From: Streptomyces pristinaespiralis
Lineage (GTDB): Bacteria > Actinomycetota > Actinomycetes > Streptomycetales > Streptomycetaceae
NCBI RefSeq assembly: GCF_001278075.1
Contig: NZ_CP011340.1
Location: forward strand, 3,472,001 to 3,536,000
Direction: 5' to 3'
DNA: 64,000 nucleotides
In this document: piece by piece, positions 63,250-64,000 of the stretch
How the letters are laid out: each line of letters opens with the position of its first letter
How positions within the stretch are numbered: the first letter of the stretch is position 1
Program-made: the position numbers and the translations under genes
The notes under the pieces: generated by a model
The model's database searches: none
Told to the model about the DNA's origin: nothing
What the model saw: only the letters and a program-made list of their open reading frames with translations

Positions 63250-64000
63250 ATGGGGCAGCGCAAGGACATCGACGGCTCGGCGGGCGTCCCGACCTTCTAC
63301 GGCAGCGAGTTGCGGTGGAAACGGGAGGAGGCGGGCCTCACCCTCCAACAGTTGGTCGAGGGCAGCTTCTACGGCCCCAGCCACCTCAGCGAGATCGAAC
63401 GCGGCACGCGCCGGATGCCGGTGGAACTGGCCGAGCACGTGGACCGGGTGCTCGGCACGGACGGCTTCTTCCGCCGGCGCTGCGAGGACGTGCGACGGGC
63501 GAAACGGCGGGGCCATGCCAGCTACTTCGAGCGGGTGCTGGAGGCGGAGAAGCACGCGGAGACCATCGAGGAGTGGTGCCCGACGCTGATCCCGGGGTTG
63601 CTGCAGACCGACGCCTACGCGCGGGCGGTGGTGCGTTCGGCGCACCCGCTGGCGCCGGACGAGGAGGTGGAGGAGAAGGTCAGCGCCCGACTCGCACGGG
63701 CCCGCCTCTTCGAGGACAACCACAGGACCCCGGAGTACTGGGCGATCCTGCCCGAGTCGCTGCTGCGCCAGCCGATCCTCCCGCCGGAGCAGACGGCCGA
63801 GCAACTGGAGCGGATCGCGGCACTGGCCCGCCGCCACCGGATCCTTCCCCAGATCCTTCCGTGGAACTGCGGACCGCACCCTCTCATGCTGGGCACGGCC
63901 AAGGTCATGACCTTCCCCGACGCCCCTCCCCTGATCTACACGGAGGCGCAGTACAGCGGGGACACCATCGACGATCCGGCCCTCGTGAAGCAGTACCGCA
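63250..64000 (+). CDS. XRE-family regulator with DUF5753 domain, 3' truncated by window edge
   Basis: First 250 residues are inside the window and the frame is still open at the end. Helix-turn-helix of about residues 17-60 (LRWKREEAGLTLQQLVEGSF, GPSHLSEIERGTRRMP), then the C-terminal DUF5753 domain (ASYFERVLEAEKHAETIEEW, PTLIPGLLQTDAYARAVVRS, ILPESLLRQPILPPEQTAEQ, RHRILPQILPW). DUF5753 regulators pair with small DUF397-type partners and HATPase genes in Streptomyces. ATG at 63250 with AGGGA upstream. Bases 63071-63249 are the divergent promoter region. Confidence 0.9.
   Translation, partial: MGQRKDIDGSAGVPTFYGSELRWKREEAGLTLQQLVEGSFYGPSHLSEIERGTRRMPVELAEHVDRVLGTDGFFRRRCEDVRRAKRRGHASYFERVLEAEKHAETIEEWCPTLIPGLLQTDAYARAVVRSAHPLAPDEEVEEKVSARLARARLFEDNHRTPEYWAILPESLLRQPILPPEQTAEQLERIAALARRHRILPQILPWNCGPHPLMLGTAKVMTFPDAPPLIYTEAQYSGDTIDDPALVKQYR

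Overview
The window is chromosomal DNA of a Streptomyces. It is very GC-rich and G/C dominates third codon positions. GTG starts are common, many genes lack leaders, and gene order from pccB through sigQ-afsQ1-afsQ2 to the neuB/neuA block matches, from memory, the S. coelicolor SCO4926 to SCO4866 region. It looks like a core-chromosome segment with local accessory insertions. I see no rRNA, tRNA, CRISPR array, insertion sequence or prophage.

Layout. 1-7240: acyl-CoA carboxylase genes (3' end of pccB, the small epsilon subunit, and the biotinylated alpha subunit accA2) interleaved with an SGNH hydrolase, two TetR regulators, the 42-residue membrane protein MmpB and Maf. 7365-19876: a DeoR regulator, an LpdA-type quinone reductase, a gamma-glutamylcyclotransferase, then purine nucleoside phosphorylase, a phospho-sugar mutase, deoC, two overlapping aldehyde dehydrogenase genes and a uridine-kinase-like gene. 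20113-25118: sigQ divergent from afsQ1-afsQ2-afsQ3, then VanZ and PspC genes. 25138-32723: a broken lipoprotein gene, a secreted repeat protein, adenosine deaminase, and assorted enzyme, transporter and sigma-factor genes. 32720-40214: an anti-anti-sigma-like protein, then the operon for a BMP-type nucleoside ABC transporter with cytidine deaminase and thymidine phosphorylase. 40994-50314: an M20 amidohydrolase and a nonulosonic-acid (sialic acid/Kdn) polymer cluster of neuB, a neuA-phosphatase fusion and four glycosyltransferase-type proteins. 50379-64000: a LysE exporter, an acyl-CoA mutase, two lipoprotein L,D-transpeptidases, an ECF sigma/anti-sigma pair, a duplicated-domain protein, a lipoprotein, an SMI1/KNR4 pair beside a relic of a deaminase toxin, and an anti-sigma-type ATPase with an XRE regulator.

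How the genes work together. The clearest system is nucleoside salvage. BMP lipoprotein plus ABC transporter import nucleosides; cytidine and adenosine deaminases deaminate them; thymidine and purine nucleoside phosphorylases release (deoxy)ribose-1-phosphate; the mutase probably makes the 5-phosphate; DeoC splits deoxyribose-5-phosphate; aldehyde dehydrogenase can oxidise the acetaldehyde. Six promoters of this set, spread over 30 kb on both strands, carry the same palindrome CTACGCGCGTAG or a one- or two-base variant, so they look like one regulon whose regulator is not obvious here.

A second theme is GC-rich intergenic repeats of three unrelated designs: a 1.1 kb mosaic, a 53-bp tandem array and a 15-bp tandem array. 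At least a dozen genes have a -10-like hexamer 6-8 bases before the start codon, indicating leaderless transcripts.
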